DNA of 64,000 nucleotides from Porphyromonas sp. COT-290 OH3588 (GCF_000769075.1 NZ_JRFC01000014.1:458296-522295); one strand, 5' to 3'. Positions 25,322 through 36,216 are shown, counted from the stretch's first letter. The notes: generated by a model from the letters alone, not told the origin. Program-made: numbers and translations.

Positions 25322-25356
25322 AGCCCCCGTTTTGTCGTGATGACAAGGCGGGGGCT
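25322..25356. terminator. Bidirectional terminator
   Basis: Stem agcccccg/cgggggct (25322-25329, 25349-25356) with inner ttgtc/gacaa pairing. It lies between the convergent ends of the plus-strand HTH pair and the minus-strand methylase-helicase gene. Confidence 0.75.
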
Positions 25357-25389
25357 ACTGTTTGAGGTATTAATTAGAGAGAAATCATT

Positions 25390-28300
25390 TTATAGTTTAG
25401 GTCTGACAATAAACACTTTTCTTGCCAGAGACGGCGGTAGTCCGTCCATTGCGGACTGTGTAGCAGAGATACTCTGCCCGTTGCTTTCTAATGGTCTGTC
25501 GGATTGAGCCACAGAAGTATCGACAGAGGGAGCAATGACGGACGGCTCAATCGAACATGAGCGTTCCATTTCCTTCGTCTCTCCTGCTTCATCTTGCATC
25601 ATCTCCGTTCCCTCCTGTTGGCTTTCTCCCTCTTCAATCGGCTTTAGGGAAAGCTGTATTTTTCGGTCAAGTGCGGCAAGTTCCGTTTTGAGGTCTTTGA
25701 GCTGCTCTTCCTTCTTCCATGAACCGTTTACCACCTCCAGCAAAACAGGAATATCCTTGGCAATCTTCTCCGTGTCTGCCTGATATTTCTCAATCAAGCC
25801 GGGTATCTTCTCCAAGGCATTCAGGAAATTCATACAGGCTAGTTGTGGGTCTGTCGCAATCTTGCCGTTGTTGTAACTGTACTTCATTCCGCTTTCTCCC
25901 ATCACGAAGAATTTGTTCTGTGAAAGGTCAAACAGATCTTTGGAAGAGGATTCTGTCTTGACCACGAGATTAAATCCGTAGAGGCTTCCAATACTAAAGT
26001 ATTCCCCCTGAGTACGTGCTTTTTCATTGATTTCTGTCAGTTTAGCTGCAATGCATTTCGGGTCTTTACCCTCTACTCCTTTGAGTGTTATCGGGTTGAG
26101 TATGTTGCCCTCTTTATCTTTTTGCACTCGGCTTTGGTATAAATCCCAATCGCTTCTGAAACGACCAATCAGTTCCCTATTGCTATCCACTGCTCGCATA
26201 ACCTCCTCCAAACGACTTCGGGAGGATGATTTACTGCGGATGAAGGCCTGTCGCTCACTCTCCAAACCGGCTATTTTCTTTTCCAATTTCGCCTTTTCCA
26301 ACAAGTCGGTATTTCCTGAAAGAATGGCTACATACTCGGAAAAATTCATTCCCGACTTCTCGTCCATACTGCCCTCATCGATGGTACGACTACCCATACG
26401 ATTGTTTTTCAGCTGTTCGATGAAAAGCTGCTTATTGTGCAACAGGTTGAATTTATAGCTGTCAAGCGACTTTTCCACCGCATAGATGATAACATCCACC
26501 TTATTGTCTGCATAGAGTTTGGCTACCTCGTTTCCCTTACGCACGGCTCGTCCATCCCTCTGCTCTAAGTCAGAAGGACGCCATGGTGTATCCAAATGAT
26601 GGATAGCGACAGCACGCTTTTGGGCGTTTACACCCGTTCCGAGCATTGAAGTAGAGCCGAACAATACTCGGATTGAACCTTCATTCATGCCTGCGATGAG
26701 CGTCTTTCTTGCCTTGTCAGTCTTGGCTTCCTGAATGAAGCGTATCTCCTGAGCGGGTATGCCGTGATCTTCCACCAACTTGCGCTTGATTTCGGAATAG
26801 GGATTCCATTCGCCCGGCTTGTAGGTACCTAGATCACTGAATACAAATTGCGTTCCTTTCTGCTCCTCAAACTTGTGGTAATACTCCGCAATCTTGGCAG
26901 CACAGTGGGAGGCTTTGTTGTCCACATGATCTCCGTACTTGTTAGGATCAATAAGTCTCAAATCTAAGCTCATCTTTCGAGCCATATCCGTTGCGATAAG
27001 CATCTTGGCTTTCTCCTCTCTATCGGAGAGTTTCTCTCGTCCCAATAATTCCGCATTACCTGTCTTGGCAAACTCCACCAACTTGGCTATGAATTCCTCC
27101 TGTTCGGGTGTAGGCGGTATGTTGTGCATAATCTCATTCTTTTCGGGGCGGTCTATGCCGATCTCCTTTGCCGTTCGATAATCGGTGATTTGAGCGTAGA
27201 ACGCCGCCAACTCAGGCACTTTGATAAAATAGCGGAAACGCTCCTTCTGCACGATTTCATTGGTAACAGAGAACTCATAGTCCACAGACTTCTTGGCGAA
27301 GATGGCAGCCCATGCGTCAAAGGTCTTGATATTCTGTGCTTCGAGGGCTTGGGGACGCAGGTATTTGAAAAGCAGGTACAACTCCGTAAGTGAGTTCGAT
27401 ATGGTCGTACCCGAAAGGAAGGTGGCTCCCAAGTCTTTCCCCGTCCGTTCTTGTATCGTTCGTATGGCAAAGAGCATATTCAAGGCACGCTGACTTCCCT
27501 CACTGTTCCCAAGCCCTGCCACTCTGTCGTGGCGAGTATTGAACATCAGGTTCTTGAAAGTATGCGACTCGTCTACAAAAAGATGGTCTATACCCATGGT
27601 CTTGAAATCTACCACGTCGTCCTTTCGGTTCTCTATCTTGAACTTGATTTCATCCAACTTCGCCTGCAAATTCATCTGTCGCTTGACAAGCCCCTTTTCC
27701 ATGGCACGAGAGATACTGCGCCCCTGCTGACGCAGGACATCCAAGTTCTCCTCTACACTGTCCAACTCATCCTGAAGGATTTTCTGCTGTATCTCGTCCG
27801 ATTGCGGTATCATACCGAATTGGTCGTGTGTGAGGACAATGCAATCCCAGTTGTTATTCTTGATATCGTGGAAAATCCTTTGCCGTTTGTCAGGGGTGAA
27901 GTCGTTTTTGCCCGGATAGAGCAGCTTGGCATTCGGGTAAGCCGTTTGGAAGGTCTGTGCTATCTCCTGCACGTTGGCTTTGAGGGCGAGTATCATCGGC
28001 TTGTTCGCCAAGCCGAGCCGTTTCATCTCATAGGCTGCAGCACACATGATAAGCGTTTTCCCTGCCCCTACTTGATGGTCACAGATACCCCCTCCGTTAA
28101 GCTTCAACATCCACACGGCATCCTTCTGACTGTCGTACAGGCTTTCGATACCCAAGCCTTTCAGGTTGAGGTCGGGGAATGTCTGATGGGATCCATTGTA
28201 CTGAGGACGAACAAAACAATTGAAAGTATCATTATATAGTTTTTCCAATCGCTTCTTGAACTCATCGCTCTGCTCGTTCAACCAATCAGTAAAGCCGTTT

Positions 28301-30882
28301 CGTATCTCATCGATTTTAGCGTTTGCCATCTGTATGGCTTCGGTATCTCGTACCTTGACCTCTTTGTCTCCGACCATGATTTTCTTGGTGATGTCCGGCG
28401 TTGTATTCAGCAGGGCATGCTTCATCAAGGCAATACCATCGTAGCGACGATGCTGTCCCCGCACACAGAATCTGTCCCAGATGTTGGCATTGTGGCCCCG
28501 TGCATCCACGGAGTATTCGTCCGCACTTGAATTGTAGCGTATCGTCACCTCGGTATCGAAGAGGTGCGAGGCATAATCAGAGTAAAGGTTTACGGGAATC
28601 CATCGCTCCCCGAAGTTGAAATCCAAGTCCACGAAAGGAATAGGTTCGGGGATGGCATCTTTCAGGGCCTGCAAGGAGACTTGCGCCCTTGTGTCCTCCG
28701 GATGCTCCAAGAGATATTGTTCGATACGTTCCGATGCGGCAACCACATTGCCCGATATGAACTTTTCGGCGATTTCATACTCTCCCTCCAAGGGATTGTA
28801 ATAAATTTTGCCGTGCAAGTCGGAGAGCATCTCCTCTTCGGAACTTTCGGGAAGCAAAGAGAGCATATATCCGGTGTCCACCGCTCCGAATTTATTGAGT
28901 GAAGCCGAAAGTGCTTCTTGGGCATTGCTCACCTCTGTTACCTCGTGCAGGCTGAAAGAAACGGGTTGATGGAAAATGTCGGCTTTGAGCGTTTCTTTAT
29001 CCACCTTTCGTTCCAAGAAAAGGATCTCCCTGCCACCGGCATCCATCAGGATCTGCTCGTGGTTCTTGCGATCGTTCAGATACCCGTACTGCCGCACGAA
29101 ACGGTCGTACAGTTCATTGAGGTTCTGTCGCAGGGATTCATTCGCCACCTCGCGTTCCGCTTCATAATCATAGAGCGTATGGTAAGCATCTCGCAGGTCT
29201 ATGTAGAGTAACATTTTTTGTCGTTCTTGGGAAGAGAGGTCTATGGGCTGGAACATTTGATTGTCCTCCATATCACGGACAAGCATTCCGACTTGAAAGT
29301 CCGAGGCAAGCAAAGAACCCTCTCTGAGGTGTTCATGCCATAAGCCCTCATAGGGACGCTGCTGCATCCCTTTCTCCTTGTTCTGCTGCCACCACAACTC
29401 TCCTGTCTCCAACAGTCCCATAGCAGTCTCTTGTTGCTTTATTTCGACAGTGGGAGAAGGGGTGGAAGCCACAGCACGTTTCATCGAGGAGGTTTTTCGT
29501 TTGGGTTTCTCCTCTTGAATGATATTGCCAAAAAGGTCGAGTAGTTGTACCTGTGGTGCAACACTGCTTCGGGGTTGCTCTGTCGGCTGTTCCTTTTTCA
29601 GTTGCACCACCTCTTGGTGTGATTGCTCTTCTTCCGAAGTGGCAGACGTAAGCGTCACTTCTCGCTGTTTTATTTCGGGAGGAACGGCAATGCTAACTTG
29701 GGGTTGCTCCTGTATGAAGATATGCTTTTGGTACAACGCCATATCCAAGCGTTTGGCTAAATCAGCCCGTAGGATTTTACCCATATCGGTGGCGATGCCT
29801 TGCGCTCCACCCTCGTGATGGAACAGAATGGCAGGCTTGCCGTAAGGGTCGGTGTCCTGCTTCCACTCGGTATGTACGATCTGTGACATACTTCGCAGAT
29901 AAGTGTTGAACAGCACCCCGCTAGGGCGTTTCTCACTCTTGATGAAACGCAGTTCCTCTTCGGTCAAACTTGTCTTTCCTCTCTGCTTTTGCAGGACGAT
30001 AAGGTCACTGCCCACTTCTGTCCCCGCATTTTCCGAGAAGAGATTATTAGGAAGGCGAATCGCCGAAACAAGGCGGGTATGATTCATCAGCCACTCCCGT
30101 ACAGACTCGTTCGTTGGCGCATTCATAACGCCTTGCGAGGTGATGAATGCCAGCACGCCACCCTCACGGAGCATATCTACCCCCTTGACGAAAAAGTAAT
30201 TGTGCAGGGACATGCGGGAGACCTTTCGGGCTGGTTCGTCCGTCTTGCTGAAAACAGGGTCGAAGACAGCCATATCTCCGAAAGGAATGTTGCTGCTAAC
30301 CACGTCGAAATAACCTCCGAACTTGGATTCGATTTCCTCGAACCCTCGGATGCGTATCTTGTTTTCGGGGTACAGGGCGGAGAGCATCTGCCCCGTGAGA
30401 ATGTCTTTCTCAAAACCGAAAGTCGTATGTCCTTCGGCTGCAATGGCATCAAAAGAGCGGATGAACTCGCCCATTCCCGCCGAAGGGTCAAGGATTCGCT
30501 TGGGGACGATACCTGCCTCCTGTAAGGCAACGGCAATCTCCCGCACTATGGGCGCAGGAGTATAGAAAGCGGTCATCACGGAGTTTTTCAGGCTCTGCAT
30601 ATAACTCTTGTATTGCGATTCGGAAGCGGTGTTGTCTCTAATGATGCTGTGCAACTCCATCACCAAGGGGAAAAGCTCCAGCTCCGACTTGTTCCATCGG
30701 GCGATGTCCTCCATCGTGTTGGCAGGAGAGAGGATACACTTCAAAGCCCCGAAGCCCGTATAGGCTTCCAATATCGTACGCTCTTCGGGTGTCGCCGTGC
30801 GCTGTTCCCGATGCAGGGCAAAGACCGTCTTGATGGCTTCTATGTTTGCCCTTAGATGCTCCTTCTTGTTATAGCTTGCCAT
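25390..30882 (-). CDS. N6-adenine methylase-like / SNF2-like helicase fusion
   Basis: A 1830-residue protein. The N-terminal third has a methyltransferase fold with AdoMet motif [10 protein letters not shown] (about 134) and a motif IV variant SNIPFGD (about 197), where family enzymes have an Asn/Asp-Pro-Pro-aromatic. The middle carries a superfamily 2 helicase with Walker A HQVGAGKT (about 937) and DESH box (about 1102), and the helicase C-lobe ends in [22 protein letters not shown] coiled tail follows. The domain order recalls phage P1 DarB and similar large proteins of conjugative elements, some linked to anti-restriction. Role here is inference. It overlaps the DUF1896 gene by 14 nt. Confidence 0.85.
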   Translation of the reverse strand: MASYNKKEHLRANIEAIKTVFALHREQRTATPEERTILEAYTGFGALKCILSPANTMEDIARWNKSELELFPLVMELHSIIRDNTASESQYKSYMQSLKNSVMTAFYTPAPIVREIAVALQEAGIVPKRILDPSAGMGEFIRSFDAIAAEGHTTFGFEKDILTGQMLSALYPENKIRIRGFEEIESKFGGYFDVVSSNIPFGDMAVFDPVFSKTDEPARKVSRMSLHNYFFVKGVDMLREGGVLAFITSQGVMNAPTNESVREWLMNHTRLVSAIRLPNNLFSENAGTEVGSDLIVLQKQRGKTSLTEEELRFIKSEKRPSGVLFNTYLRSMSQIVHTEWKQDTDPYGKPAILFHHEGGAQGIATDMGKILRADLAKRLDMALYQKHIFIQEQPQVSIAVPPEIKQREVTLTSATSEEEQSHQEVVQLKKEQPTEQPRSSVAPQVQLLDLFGNIIQEEKPKRKTSSMKRAVASTPSPTVEIKQQETAMGLLETGELWWQQNKEKGMQQRPYEGLWHEHLREGSLLASDFQVGMLVRDMEDNQMFQPIDLSSQERQKMLLYIDLRDAYHTLYDYEAEREVANESLRQNLNELYDRFVRQYGYLNDRKNHEQILMDAGGREILFLERKVDKETLKADIFHQPVSFSLHEVTEVSNAQEALSASLNKFGAVDTGYMLSLLPESSEEEMLSDLHGKIYYNPLEGEYEIAEKFISGNVVAASERIEQYLLEHPEDTRAQVSLQALKDAIPEPIPFVDLDFNFGERWIPVNLYSDYASHLFDTEVTIRYNSSADEYSVDARGHNANIWDRFCVRGQHRRYDGIALMKHALLNTTPDITKKIMVGDKEVKVRDTEAIQMANAKIDEIRNGFTDWLNEQSDEFKKRLEKLYNDTFNCFVRPQYNGSHQTFPDLNLKGLGIESLYDSQKDAVWMLKLNGGGICDHQVGAGKTLIMCAAAYEMKRLGLANKPMILALKANVQEIAQTFQTAYPNAKLLYPGKNDFTPDKRQRIFHDIKNNNWDCIVLTHDQFGMIPQSDEIQQKILQDELDSVEENLDVLRQQGRSISRAMEKGLVKRQMNLQAKLDEIKFKIENRKDDVVDFKTMGIDHLFVDESHTFKNLMFNTRHDRVAGLGNSEGSQRALNMLFAIRTIQERTGKDLGATFLSGTTISNSLTELYLLFKYLRPQALEAQNIKTFDAWAAIFAKKSVDYEFSVTNEIVQKERFRYFIKVPELAAFYAQITDYRTAKEIGIDRPEKNEIMHNIPPTPEQEEFIAKLVEFAKTGNAELLGREKLSDREEKAKMLIATDMARKMSLDLRLIDPNKYGDHVDNKASHCAAKIAEYYHKFEEQKGTQFVFSDLGTYKPGEWNPYSEIKRKLVEDHGIPAQEIRFIQEAKTDKARKTLIAGMNEGSIRVLFGSTSMLGTGVNAQKRAVAIHHLDTPWRPSDLEQRDGRAVRKGNEVAKLYADNKVDVIIYAVEKSLDSYKFNLLHNKQLFIEQLKNNRMGSRTIDEGSMDEKSGMNFSEYVAILSGNTDLLEKAKLEKKIAGLESERQAFIRSKSSSRSRLEEVMRAVDSNRELIGRFRSDWDLYQSRVQKDKEGNILNPITLKGVEGKDPKCIAAKLTEINEKARTQGEYFSIGSLYGFNLVVKTESSSKDLFDLSQNKFFVMGESGMKYSYNNGKIATDPQLACMNFLNALEKIPGLIEKYQADTEKIAKDIPVLLEVVNGSWKKEEQLKDLKTELAALDRKIQLSLKPIEEGESQQEGTEMMQDEAGETKEMERSCSIEPSVIAPSVDTSVAQSDRPLESNGQSISATQSAMDGLPPSLARKVFIVRPKL

Positions 30883-31300
30883 CCTCTTCGAGTTTTAGTT
30901 GGACAAAACCCGTAATCTCCGTATAGAGGGAGTTGTATTCGGGCATATAGGCGAACTCGTCCGAAATCGGATACTTGGCGAAGATGCTTTCTAAGAGCGG
31001 GCACAGGCGGATAGCGGTCTCCCTGACCGCTTCAAGCGGTACTTCAGCAGAGAACTCGTTCCAAAGAACAGAGGAGATGGTATCGTGGCGGGAAAAGTGC
31101 AGACCCGCATAGAGCGTCTTATTGGCAATGCCGATACATTCGGCTATGGGAAGACCGGTATCGAAGGCTTCGGCATAGACTTCGGAAGCGGCTGCCGCAC
31201 GCTCTTTGACGAAGGGAATGTCATCGGCTTTTTCGGGATGGCTTTCCCGAAGAAAAGAGAGCAGGGAGAGCTCGTAGTATGAAAATCGAATGGCTGTCAT
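30869..31300 (-). CDS. DUF1896 family protein
   Basis: A 143-residue protein starting [27 protein letters not shown], the typical DUF1896 start; an upstream in-frame ATG would add 42 unrelated residues. The body is helical ([43 protein letters not shown]). The family occurs almost only in Bacteroidetes conjugative elements, next to the methylase-helicase as here, and has no known function. It overlaps the helicase gene by 14 nt, so translation is probably coupled. A stem-loop (31332-31357) precedes it. Confidence 0.85.
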   Translation of the reverse strand: MTAIRFSYYELSLLSFLRESHPEKADDIPFVKERAAAASEVYAEAFDTGLPIAECIGIANKTLYAGLHFSRHDTISSVLWNEFSAEVPLEAVRETAIRLCPLLESIFAKYPISDEFAYMPEYNSLYTEITGFVQLKLEEDGKL

Positions 31301-31331
31301 ATCTGTGATTTTAATGGGTGTATAATGCAAA

Positions 31332-31357
31332 GGCACTCGACGTCCCCGCCGAGTGCC
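31332..31357 (-). promoter_or_regulatory. Stem-loop upstream of the DUF1896 gene
   Basis: Perfect 8-bp stem ggcactcg/cgagtgcc around a 10-nt GC-rich loop, 31 nt before the start codon. On the minus strand it is followed by TTTGC only, so it is more likely a leader structure than a terminator. Confidence 0.45.
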
Positions 31358-31377
31358 ACCACTAAAATCCGCAGTAA
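31356..31377 (+). promoter_or_regulatory. Orphan copy of the element leader motif
   Basis: Reads gccaccactaaaatccgcagt on the plus strand, followed by an ATG at 31385 that opens only 12 codons. All other copies sit before real genes, so this may be a relic of a deleted gene or a site with a non-coding role. Confidence 0.45.
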
Positions 31378-31437
31378 AAACAATATGATTGTTTATGACC
31401 GCATCATTCAGTGGCAAAATTAGCAATTTACGGGGAT

Positions 31438-33567
31438 TTACCTTCGGGATTTGCCCGTTTTCTTGCGTTCGGGAAAGACAAAGACCGTCTTGAACTCTCC
31501 GTCCAAGGAGAGCGAAGCCTCAAAGCTTTTGCCCGCTTTGGAGGTGAAGCCCTTGATGATGCCTGTCTCCCCGTTCACCGCCAACTGCGTCAGTTGCTCG
31601 TCCGTGAGGCTCTTGCCTGCCACGCTGCGGAAAAGCGTCAGCCCGCAATCGGCATCCGAGCATTTGACACATCGGGGATAGAAGACCAATAACCCTTTGC
31701 CGCATTTGGGGCAATGGATGTCGCTCTGTTTCTTGGGAAAGAGGATTTTGGAGGAGAGTAGTTCATCGGTAATCTGTGTGGCATAGCTTTCGATGCCCTT
31801 GCGGAAATCCCGCTCTTTCAATTCTCCCCGTTCGATTCTCGCCAAGTCCGCTTCCCACTGTCCGGTCATCTCGGCATTGCCGATTTTCATCTCCTTGACG
31901 ATGGAATAGACGGCAAGTCCTTTCTCCGTGGGGACGAGCGACTTCTTTTGGCGCACCATGTATTCACGGGCAAAGAGGGTTTCGATGATGGCGGCACGGG
32001 TAGCAGGCGTGCCGATACCACAATCTTTGAGCTGAGCACGCAATTCTTCGTCCTCCAACTCCTTGCCCGCCGTCTCCATAGCAGCCAACAGCGAGCTTTC
32101 CGTGTGCAGAGGCTTGGGCTTGGTCGTTCCCTGTGCTAAGGAACAGGCGTAGAGTGGAAGTTGCTTACCTTCCTCCCATTGAGGAATGATGATGCCTTCT
32201 CCGTTTTCCCTGCTTTCCCGTTTTTCGGCTTCCTGCTGCTCCTTGTCTTTCTTCCTGCTGTTTTTGAGGACGGCACGCCAACCCTCTTCTTTGATGATTT
32301 CACCTTTGAGGATAAACTTCACATCCTCGCAGACGGCAGTAACCGTACTGACATCTTTCACGCAACGGGTGGAAAAAGCTTCGAGCATACGTCCGGCTAT
32401 CATGTCGTAGATGACCGCTTCCTCTCCGAACATGTCTATCGGCTTCTTGCCCGTGATGAGCAGGGCGTGGTGGTCGGTTACTTTCTTGCCGTCCACCGAA
32501 TGCGCATTAAATTCGGTTAGTCGGCGGGCATGGAACCCCCAAACGGAATGGTCGTGCAAAAAGGCTATCAAGGCAGGTATTTCGGCAAACACATCTTCAG
32601 GGATATGACGGCTGCCCGTGCGTGGATAGGTGATGTACGCCTTCTCGTAGAGTTTCTGCGCCAAAGAAAGGGTTTGTTCCGCCGAATAGCCGAATTGACT
32701 GTTCGCTTCTTTCTGTAGGGTGGTCAAATCATACAGAAGCGGTGGCTCCTGCTTGATCTCCTTACGCACAATCGTTTCCACGGTAGCTACAGAAGCATTT
32801 CGGAGTTTCTCATACAGAGCAGTGGCTTCCGTCTTATCAAACCAGCGGTCGGCAGAAGAAAAACGGAAACTCTCATCACCTTCCTTTACAGTAAGGCTGA
32901 GTTGCCAGAATGGTTGCGGCTCGAACTTCTTGTTCTCCAAGAAACGGGAACAGACCATACAGAGAGTCGGAGTCTGTACCCTGCCCAAGGAGTAAGTGCC
33001 TCTTCCTGCCGCAATGGATATGGCTTGGGTGGCATTGATACCCACCAACCAGTCGGCTTCGCTGCGGGCACGGGCGGCATAATAGAGATTGTCATACGCC
33101 GCTCCGCTTTGCAGATGGGCAAGTCCCTCTTTGATGGCTTTGTCCGTCAAGGAACTGATCCATAGGCGGTCGAAGGGTTTGGCGATGTCGAGATACTCAT
33201 AGATGAACCTGAAGATCAACTCACCTTCCCTTCCGGCATCGGTGGCGACGATAATGCCTTCGCACGCTCGGAAGAGTTTTTCGATAACTTTCAATTGGGC
33301 GACTGCCGCAGCATCGGCTTTATAACCTTTGCCCTCCTTAATCTGACGGGGAATAAGGGTAAAGACGGGAGGAAGAATCGGCAGGTTCTCTTTGTGGAAA
33401 CCTTTGATGCCGTAGGCTTCGGGCATGGCTGCCGTTATCAGGTGTCCCAGTGCCCAAGTGACGGCATAGCCGCCTCCTTCAATATAACCCTCTTTCTTGT
33501 TGGTTGCCCGAATAACACGGGCAATTTCACGAGCTACGCTCGGTTTTTCTGCTATGATGACTTTCAT
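31438..33567 (-). CDS. topB: Element-borne DNA topoisomerase III (Exc-like)
   Basis: A 709-residue type IA topoisomerase. Toprim IAEKPSVAREIAR and VATDAGREGE (about 108-115), catalytic tyrosine in ITYPRTGS (Y314), and a C-terminal zinc ribbon CPKCGKGLLVFYPRCVKCSDADC. The last 50 residues (SLTDEQLTQLAVNGETGII..., KAGKSFEASLSLDG) form a repeat unit also found in the neighbouring DUF3945-type protein. In CTnDOT the corresponding protein, Exc, takes part in excision. It is distinct from the chromosomal topB at 2937. The element leader motif lies just upstream. Confidence 0.92.
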   Translation of the reverse strand: MKVIIAEKPSVAREIARVIRATNKKEGYIEGGGYAVTWALGHLITAAMPEAYGIKGFHKENLPILPPVFTLIPRQIKEGKGYKADAAAVAQLKVIEKLFRACEGIIVATDAGREGELIFRFIYEYLDIAKPFDRLWISSLTDKAIKEGLAHLQSGAAYDNLYYAARARSEADWLVGINATQAISIAAGRGTYSLGRVQTPTLCMVCSRFLENKKFEPQPFWQLSLTVKEGDESFRFSSADRWFDKTEATALYEKLRNASVATVETIVRKEIKQEPPLLYDLTTLQKEANSQFGYSAEQTLSLAQKLYEKAYITYPRTGSRHIPEDVFAEIPALIAFLHDHSVWGFHARRLTEFNAHSVDGKKVTDHHALLITGKKPIDMFGEEAVIYDMIAGRMLEAFSTRCVKDVSTVTAVCEDVKFILKGEIIKEEGWRAVLKNSRKKDKEQQEAEKRESRENGEGIIIPQWEEGKQLPLYACSLAQGTTKPKPLHTESSLLAAMETAGKELEDEELRAQLKDCGIGTPATRAAIIETLFAREYMVRQKKSLVPTEKGLAVYSIVKEMKIGNAEMTGQWEADLARIERGELKERDFRKGIESYATQITDELLSSKILFPKKQSDIHCPKCGKGLLVFYPRCVKCSDADCGLTLFRSVAGKSLTDEQLTQLAVNGETGIIKGFTSKAGKSFEASLSLDGEFKTVFVFPERKKTGKSRR

Positions 33568-33573
33568 TTGTTC

Positions 33574-33597
33574 TTACTTTTTGGATGTTAGTGGTGG
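33574..33597 (-). promoter_or_regulatory. Element leader motif before the topoisomerase gene
   Basis: Minus strand reads ccaccactaacatccaaaaa then gtaa, ending 6 nt before the ATG. Confidence 0.6.
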
Positions 33598-33601
33598 CGG
33601 A

Positions 33602-34996
33602 TTACATTTTCATTCCCTTGGAACGCTTCTTCTCTTCTTCCTTCTGTTCCTGCTGGGCGGTAGGTTCTGTCTGCCCCTGTTTGAGTGGCTCTTTCACATG
33701 CTTGGTAGCCTCGTTGGTCTTGCCTTCGGAATTGACGGCGACTTGCGTGCGGGAAGCATTGTCTGGAGTAACTTCTTTGGCTTGGGATTTGTCGGGATTC
33801 CATTTGAGGAAGTCGAACTTGTTCTTCTCGAAGTTCGGACGTACATAGGCATTGAAAGGCTCTCCCTTCTTGTCGATAAGCCCGGTCATATAGACCGTCT
33901 GACCTGCTTTGAGCTTCGCTTGCTCTTCGGGAGAGATGTCACGTCCCAACATCTTCTTGGGGACACGCAGTTCTTTCTGCTCCGTTTGTTCCTGTCCTTC
34001 GGGAGCTTGTCTTTGGCGTTGTCCTTGCTTGGGAGAGCCGAAACGAAATTCAATAGACCGCTTGTCGGCATTGAATTGAAGGTTGGCATTGAAATGCTTT
34101 CCCGTTTTGGAGGTCATGCCCTCCACATAGATGCTTCTGCCTTCCGACAACTCCTTTTTCTGCTCATCGCTCAGCTTCACGCCCTTGATTTCATCGGGGA
34201 TGCGTACCCGGTCGGCACTCAGGGCGATGATATCGTTCGTCAGGCGGTCGATGCTCACGAAACTGCGGGTTGGCTCATCTTTGCCGGGGAAGGTCAGCTC
34301 CACGGTACGACCGAGGTTGCCCGTTTCTCTGAGGGCTTTCTTGTCCTCGTCGGTGAAGGTATGCCCGAAGAACTCACGCTCCAATTGAGGTTCCTTACGG
34401 ATGGCGTGGACAACGGGGATAAACGTACCGTCTCCGGAGGCTTTCAGAGAAAGACGGGCATCGGTGTAAAGGGAGACTTCTCCGATTTTGATTGCGATGG
34501 GAATAAGCGGAGTTTTGCGGTATTGAAGTAGGTCATCAAGATGCTTGCCCTTTTCGAGACTCTCACGGCTTACACCCATCTGCTCGAACTGCTCCCACTT
34601 CACCTTGTCGGGGTCAATGCCTTGAAAGAACTGCTTCTGCTCTCCTGTATAGTCCGAAGGATTGACACGGGCAGAGTCCAGCATCTCTTTATTGGAGGGG
34701 ACTTCCGGAGCTTTGAGCATCTCCGAAAGTACGCGGGCACTGGCAACGGCACTCTCAAAGGGAACCTTGAAGAAAGTCAGCGGTGTGGGGTGCTTGAACT
34801 GCCGCATGAAGTTGGAAAGGAAGTTCTCCAGCGCATTGCTGTGCTTGTCGAACTTCAGGAAGCTCTGTTCATGCTCGGCGGTGGGCGGTACGGTTTTCAG
34901 TCCACCTTTTTCATCTGCTCCGGCTACGGCTCGGAGGTTCTCGTTCTTCTGATCCTTGACCAAAAGGATTTCTTGGTCCTTGATTTTTTCGTCCAT
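33602..34996 (-). CDS. DUF4099/DUF3945 domain protein
   Basis: A 464-residue cytoplasmic protein, acidic at the N-terminus and low-complexity with Gln, Glu and Lys at the C-terminus (TAQQEQKEEEKKRSKGMKM). It contains repeats of one module: GHTFTDEDKKALRETG, GVKLSDEQKKELSEGRSIYVEG...SKTGKHFNANLQF and RDISPEEQAKLKAGQTVYMTG...DKKGEPFNAYVRP. The same module forms the tail of the topoisomerase encoded 34 nt downstream, so the two proteins probably act together. Common in Bacteroidetes conjugative elements, function unknown. It heads the four-gene minus-strand block. Confidence 0.85.
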   Translation of the reverse strand: MDEKIKDQEILLVKDQKNENLRAVAGADEKGGLKTVPPTAEHEQSFLKFDKHSNALENFLSNFMRQFKHPTPLTFFKVPFESAVASARVLSEMLKAPEVPSNKEMLDSARVNPSDYTGEQKQFFQGIDPDKVKWEQFEQMGVSRESLEKGKHLDDLLQYRKTPLIPIAIKIGEVSLYTDARLSLKASGDGTFIPVVHAIRKEPQLEREFFGHTFTDEDKKALRETGNLGRTVELTFPGKDEPTRSFVSIDRLTNDIIALSADRVRIPDEIKGVKLSDEQKKELSEGRSIYVEGMTSKTGKHFNANLQFNADKRSIEFRFGSPKQGQRQRQAPEGQEQTEQKELRVPKKMLGRDISPEEQAKLKAGQTVYMTGLIDKKGEPFNAYVRPNFEKNKFDFLKWNPDKSQAKEVTPDNASRTQVAVNSEGKTNEATKHVKEPLKQGQTEPTAQQEQKEEEKKRSKGMKM

Positions 34997-35077
34997 ATTA
35001 CAATGTATTTAATGACACCAACAGCGGTGCATGGGCAAAAGTAAATCAAAGAAACAGTGTATGTTAGAGGGTTGAGA

Positions 35078-35107
35078 TAACTGCGTACTTGTGGCGTCGA
35101 TATGGAT
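35078..35107. repeat. Dispersed 22-bp repeat, inverted perfect copy
   Basis: Bases 35078-35099 (taactgcgtacttgtggc followed by gtcg) are the exact reverse complement of 54847-54868 and 58400-58421. It lies in the divergent region between the DUF3945-type gene and tetR; the flank gatatggat is shared with the copy at 24486. Confidence 0.9.
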
Positions 35108-35184
35108 AGAAGTGGCTCCTTACACTGTGTGTGGGCAAAACTATAGCATCACGAAGAACCGACAAAAATCACTATTTTTAGGTA

Positions 35185-35215
35185 TTGTCTATGCAAGGAA
35201 ATATTAAGAACTTTG
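35185..35215 (+). promoter_or_regulatory. Candidate promoter of the tetR gene
   Basis: TTG (35185-35187), 20 nt, then GAACTTTG (35208-35215), one mismatch from TAnnTTTG. The tetR ATG is 31 nt further on. Confidence 0.5.
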
Positions 35216-35245
35216 CAACTAAATTGAGACAGTGTATATCGATCT

Positions 35246-35935
35246 ATGCAAACGCCAAAGGATTATACACGCAAGTTATTGCTAAAAACAGCTCGGGAAG
35301 CCTTTCTCCAAAAAGGATACAAGGCTGTGTCTATGCGTGAAATTTCCAAACTATCGGGTGTTGGTCTGAGCAATATATACAATTACTATCCCTGTAAAGA
35401 TGATTTGCTGGCTGTTGTCCTACATCCGCTTTTTGAGGCGATGAACGGCATGCTGGACAATCATAACCGGAACGAAAGTCTTTCCCTTGAAATTTTCACC
35501 TCTGAGGAGTATCATCGTAAATCCATGCAGGAGGTGATGGGCATTATAACCCGTTATCGCAAAGAGTTTAAGTTGCTGTTTCTCGACACACAAGATTCCC
35601 GACTCAAAGACTATTGGGAGCGGTGGATTGGAAAAAGCACTGCAATCGGCATGGAATATCTGGAGAGAATGAAAGAACTCTATCCGGATTTACGCACCCA
35701 GATTTCTCCATTCTTTATGCATTTCACTTGTTCTTGGTGGATTAATATGATGAAAGAAGTGGTACTGCATGAAGAACTCTCCCAAGAGGAAATAGAATGT
35801 TTTATTGGTGAGTATATCCACTTTAGCACGGGAGGATGGAAAAAGCTCATGAATGTGGAATGTAACAGAGAAAAGAAAATGGTTGGAAGTAAGACTTCCT
35901 CCTATTCCAGTAGAATAAAAACAAACAGTATATGA
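35246..35935 (+). CDS. TetR/AcrR-family transcriptional regulator
   Basis: A 229-residue repressor. The N-terminal HTH spans about 8-55: KLLLKTAREAFLQKGYKAVSMREISKLSGVGLSNIYNYYPCKDDLLAVVL. The helical ligand-binding half holds EEYHRKSMQEVMGIITRYRKEFKLLFL and ends in a basic tail. It lies upstream of and co-directional with the RND-ABC-TonB operon that starts at 36332, separated by a stem-loop terminator, so it most likely controls that operon and itself. The ligand is unknown. TetR family membership does not imply tetracycline resistance. Confidence 0.93.
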   Translation: MQTPKDYTRKLLLKTAREAFLQKGYKAVSMREISKLSGVGLSNIYNYYPCKDDLLAVVLHPLFEAMNGMLDNHNRNESLSLEIFTSEEYHRKSMQEVMGIITRYRKEFKLLFLDTQDSRLKDYWERWIGKSTAIGMEYLERMKELYPDLRTQISPFFMHFTCSWWINMMKEVVLHEELSQEEIECFIGEYIHFSTGGWKKLMNVECNREKKMVGSKTSSYSSRIKTNSI

Positions 35936-36180
35936 GTGTCACTAATATTATTAACAATGAAGAATTAACTCTTGTACAGGGAGTAGGTGGACTTTTCCTT
36001 TGTGAGGAATCTTGGATTACGCAAAATCGGAGAAACACCTATTGTAAAGATATTTCGGATAAAGAGATGATTACAACGAAAGACGAAAATAACGGTACTG
36101 AATGTACTCAGACAGAATTATGGGACTTACCTTAACAATCAAAAGTATGAAACGGGATATTTCAATAACGTATTCCATAG

Positions 36181-36216
36181 AGCGAGTCGCCCACTTAGGG
36201 CGGCTCGCTTTGTTTT
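36181..36216 (+). terminator. Terminator between tetR and the cargo operon
   Basis: A 12-bp stem with one G-U pair (agcgagtcgccc at 36181-36192, gggcggctcgct at 36198-36209) followed by ttgttttt. It marks the end of the tetR transcript, so the operon at 36332 probably has its own promoter between here and its start. Confidence 0.8.

Noticed and set aside
27451-28239. Long antisense frames such as 27451-28239, 3522-4526 and 33497-34531
   Set aside because: They lie opposite well-supported genes and arise from codon bias of the real strand; none shows a family motif.
35246-35935. TetR regulator as evidence of tetracycline resistance
   Set aside because: No tetQ, tetX or other ribosomal protection or efflux gene of that kind is nearby; the regulator precedes the transport operon.
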